From Trichodesmium sp. jk18x7bins.61 (GTDB lineage Bacteria; Cyanobacteriota; Cyanobacteriia; Cyanobacteriales; Microcoleaceae), in the NCBI GenBank assembly GCA_022822685.1, contig JAJEAQ010000108.1:1-17954 (forward strand): a stretch of DNA of 17,954 nt, written 5' to 3'. Under the pieces are notes generated by a model that saw only the letters and a list, made by a program, of their open reading frames with translations, did not search any database and was not told the origin of the DNA. Every line of letters begins with the position of its first letter. Within the stretch, counting starts at the first letter, position 1. A program made the translations under genes and the position numbers. Below, piece by piece: positions 16,020 through 17,954 of this stretch.

Positions 16020-17171
16020 TTATCGATGCCAAGACACCTTGGGCAAAATATGATTTTTATCGACTCTTTCTTTGTATTTAATAGCAAAGTTGAGTAAAGA
16101 GTCTAACAGAGAATCAGATAGATAATGAGGTTGTAAACCTAGACCTAGCAGATTTGTATTTTTGGCATTAAAATAATGTTGCTCTAATTCTACTCTTGGA
16201 TTCTCAAGGTAATTAATCTCTACATCTAATCCCATTGATATTCCTGCTTTTTTAACCATCATTGCTAAGTCAACAATACTAAACATTTCCGTGAATTGGT
16301 TGAATACTCTGAATTTGCCTGCTTCTGTTGGGTTGGCGATCGCTATTTCTATACAGCGTACTGTATCTCTAATATCCAAGAAGCCACGAGTTTGTCCACC
16401 TTGGCCATAAACAGTAAGTGGGTGGCCGATTGCTGCTTGAATACAAAACCTGTTGAGGGCAGTACCAAAAACTCCATCATAGTCTAGACGGTTAACTAAT
16501 AATTCGTCCCTACCTGTTTCGTCAGTCAATACACCGTATACAACTCCTTGGTTAAGATCTGTAGCACGGAGACCCCAGATTTTGCAGGCAAAGTGAATAT
16601 TGTGGCTGTCGTGAACTTTACTGAGATGATAAAAAGAACCTGGTTGTTTAGGATAAGGGAGAGTATCTTTACGTCCATTATGTTCAATGGTGATATAGCC
16701 CTCTTCTATATCTATATTAGGGGTACCATATTCTCCCATTGTTCCCAGTTTCACCAGGTGACAGTCTGGAAAATCTTCTTTCATTACATAAAGAATATTG
16801 AGAGTGCCCACAACATTATTTACTTGGGTCATAACAGCGTGTTCACGGTCAATCATGGAAAATGGTGCAGAGCGCTGTTCACCAAAGTGGACTATAGCTT
16901 CTGGTTCAAACTGATGTAGTGTTTGGCTCAGGAATTCGTAGTTGGTAATGTCTCCTATATATAAATCTATTTTTTGGCCAGTTAGGCCTTTCCAACGTTC
17001 GATACGTTGTTGGATGGGGAAAATAGGTGTAAGAGTTTCAACTTCAAGTTGTCTATCCCATTCTCGCCGAACCAGACTGTCTAGGATACCTACTTCATAA
17101 CCTTGATTGGAAAGATAAAGAGCAGTTGCCCAACCACAGTAGCCATCGCCACCAATTACCAGGACTTTCAT
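16020..17171 (-). CDS. sqdB: UDP-sulfoquinovose synthase SqdB
   Basis: Converts UDP-glucose and sulfite into UDP-sulfoquinovose, the head-group donor for SQDG, using tightly bound NAD. A short-chain dehydrogenase-like protein of 383 aa: NAD-binding GGDGYCGWA at 8-16, LDSLVRREWD (30-39), and the catalytic set Thr144 (LGTMGEYGT), Tyr181 and Lys185 (YHLSK), aligning one residue off the T145/Y182/K186 of the Arabidopsis SQD1 structure. The later motifs DLNQGVVYG and GQTRGFLDIRDTVRC are also typical. The ATG at 17169-17171 gives the standard start MKVLVIGGDGYCGWATALYL. It is first in an operon with sqdX. Upstream on the minus strand, a TTGACT at about 17399-17404 could be a -35 box, but no good -10 was found. 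The gene appears intact. Confidence 0.95.
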   Translation of the reverse strand: MKVLVIGGDGYCGWATALYLSNQGYEVGILDSLVRREWDRQLEVETLTPIFPIQQRIERWKGLTGQKIDLYIGDITNYEFLSQTLHQFEPEAIVHFGEQRSAPFSMIDREHAVMTQVNNVVGTLNILYVMKEDFPDCHLVKLGTMGEYGTPNIDIEEGYITIEHNGRKDTLPYPKQPGSFYHLSKVHDSHNIHFACKIWGLRATDLNQGVVYGVLTDETGRDELLVNRLDYDGVFGTALNRFCIQAAIGHPLTVYGQGGQTRGFLDIRDTVRCIEIAIANPTEAGKFRVFNQFTEMFSIVDLAMMVKKAGISMGLDVEINYLENPRVELEQHYFNAKNTNLLGLGLQPHYLSDSLLDSLLNFAIKYKERVDKNHILPKVSWHR

Positions 17172-17452
17172 AAATTTACTTTGAATCTTACTTACTGATA
17201 TTGGCTTAATTTATCAGGTATTGGCACATTATGGTATTTCTTGTTCAAATCAAATCTGATTGTTTGGAAATTTAGGGTACTTTTTAGTTTGGCCTGTTGC
17301 CTTTAATAAATATTGCTACCAAGTTTGAGGGGGTAAGACTTAGAAATAGGTGTATGTAAGGCGGGCAAAAAAACTTAAATTTTTTGTAGTGGCAAATAAG
17401 TCAACACTCGCCCTCCCTTCTACTAATCACCATCTAGTCTAACTATATTTTT

Positions 17453-17954
17453 CTAAATTGCTATGACCTCCTCGGCAAAACTAGCCCAACGAACAAATTC
17501 AAAAGGTCCAGCGATCGCTCCCCAAATGTGTTGGTCTGTTTCAGGGTCACGGCCTTGGTCATGCATGGCTAATAAATTTGTGTTGATCTATTTCAAAATG
17601 GCTATCTAAGTAAGTAGTTTTACCTTGACGGACTACAGTACAGGCTTTTCCTGGTTCCACCTCTCCTCTAAAACTATTACCTGTCCATTTTGTGATGAAG
17701 GTACAGCCTGGTAGCTTTTTAATTTGTTCAGTTTTCAGGGCTTGTAGGCGCTGTGGCTCCCGGGATGATCCATAAAATTGTTCTTGTTGGTCAATAGCAT
17801 AGTTTTCAATATCAATATGATCTTCTGCTGCTACTAATTTGAGTATTCGAACTCTATAGGGTTGATTGAGAGTGATGTCGTAAGCTTGTTCGAGATCAAG
17901 GCTGAGTCCATTCAGTAGTTCATAAGGTAGAGGACGCATACATACACCAATATG
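17453..17954 (-). pseudogene. cpcT: Phycobiliprotein lyase of the CpcT/CpeT family, frameshifted and cut by the window edge
   Basis: Family members attach phycocyanobilin to a cysteine of a phycobiliprotein; CpcT serves the Cys-153-type site of beta-phycocyanin. The visible frame runs in from the right edge as HIGVCMRPLPYELLNG, then LEQAYDITLNQPYRVRILKL, WTGNSFRGEVEPGKAC and HKFIS, matching CpcT, so the Met at 17937-17939 is internal and the real start lies outside. The frame stops at TGA 17559-17561. The missing C-terminus follows in another frame: DQGRDPETDQHIWGAIAGPF, then EFVRWASFAEEV, ending at TAG 17453-17455. At the junction CATG is present twice (17560-17567); removing one copy restores a full-length frame with the spacing seen in CpcT. 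A clean 4-bp duplication thus removes the last 36 or so residues. Whether it is CpcT or a CpeT paralogue cannot be settled from this part. Confidence 0.82.

Noticed and set aside
15962..16087. N-terminal extension of sqdX giving a 419-aa protein
   Set aside because: The extra 42 codons run through the intergenic hairpin and the end of sqdB and do not resemble the family. The conserved SqdX start is MRIALFTETF at 15961.

Overview
The window looks like chromosome of a filamentous heterocyst-type (Nostocales) cyanobacterium. The palindrome GCGATCGC (HIP1) recurs about eight times, heptamer tandem repeats (STRR type) sit in spacers, the DNA is AT-rich, and the recognisable genes are cyanobacterial: sulfolipid synthesis (sqdB, sqdX), a GAF-GAF-PAS adenylate cyclase of the CyaB1/CyaB2 type, plant-type D-glycerate 3-kinase, a Ycf20-like protein and a phycobiliprotein lyase of the CpcT/CpeT family. 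No rRNA, tRNA or CRISPR array was seen.

Layout. Bases 1-598 look like the 5' (ribozyme) part of a group II intron on the minus strand. It abuts, in antisense, a hybrid histidine kinase gene (599-3869, plus) that also carries an in-frame TAG at 1362-1364. Next, on the minus strand, come a GT39-family membrane glycosyltransferase (3981-5909) and an overlapping small membrane-anchored partner (5906-6488) whose N-terminus is out of frame by one base in an A6 run. The plus strand then has a ycf20-like gene (7026-7358) and glycerate kinase (7786-8874) in repeat-rich spacers. A 174-bp MITE-like element lies at 9330-9503. Three minus-strand regions follow: a secreted pentapeptide-repeat protein (9718-10497), the adenylate cyclase (10628-13228), and a decayed C-terminal piece of an IscB nuclease gene (13703 to about 14130). 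The window ends with sqdX (14828-15961), sqdB (16020-17171) and a frameshifted, edge-truncated cpcT-like gene (17453 to beyond 17954).

How the parts work together. SqdB makes UDP-sulfoquinovose and SqdX transfers the sulfoquinovose to diacylglycerol, giving the thylakoid lipid SQDG; the two genes form an operon separated by 58 bp that contains a hairpin. Glycerate kinase closes photorespiration. CyaB and the broken kinase are signalling proteins. The GT39 enzyme and its coupled partner probably glycosylate a lipid or envelope target, which cannot be identified here.

The most striking theme is decay. Four loci carry simple lesions (intron insertion plus nonsense codon, homopolymer frameshift, 4-bp CATG duplication, fragmented transposon gene) alongside several small repeats or mobile remnants. 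This resembles an eroding genome such as those of obligate plant cyanobionts, although sequencing error could explain the single homopolymer case. I found no convincing new multi-gene defence or biosynthetic system.
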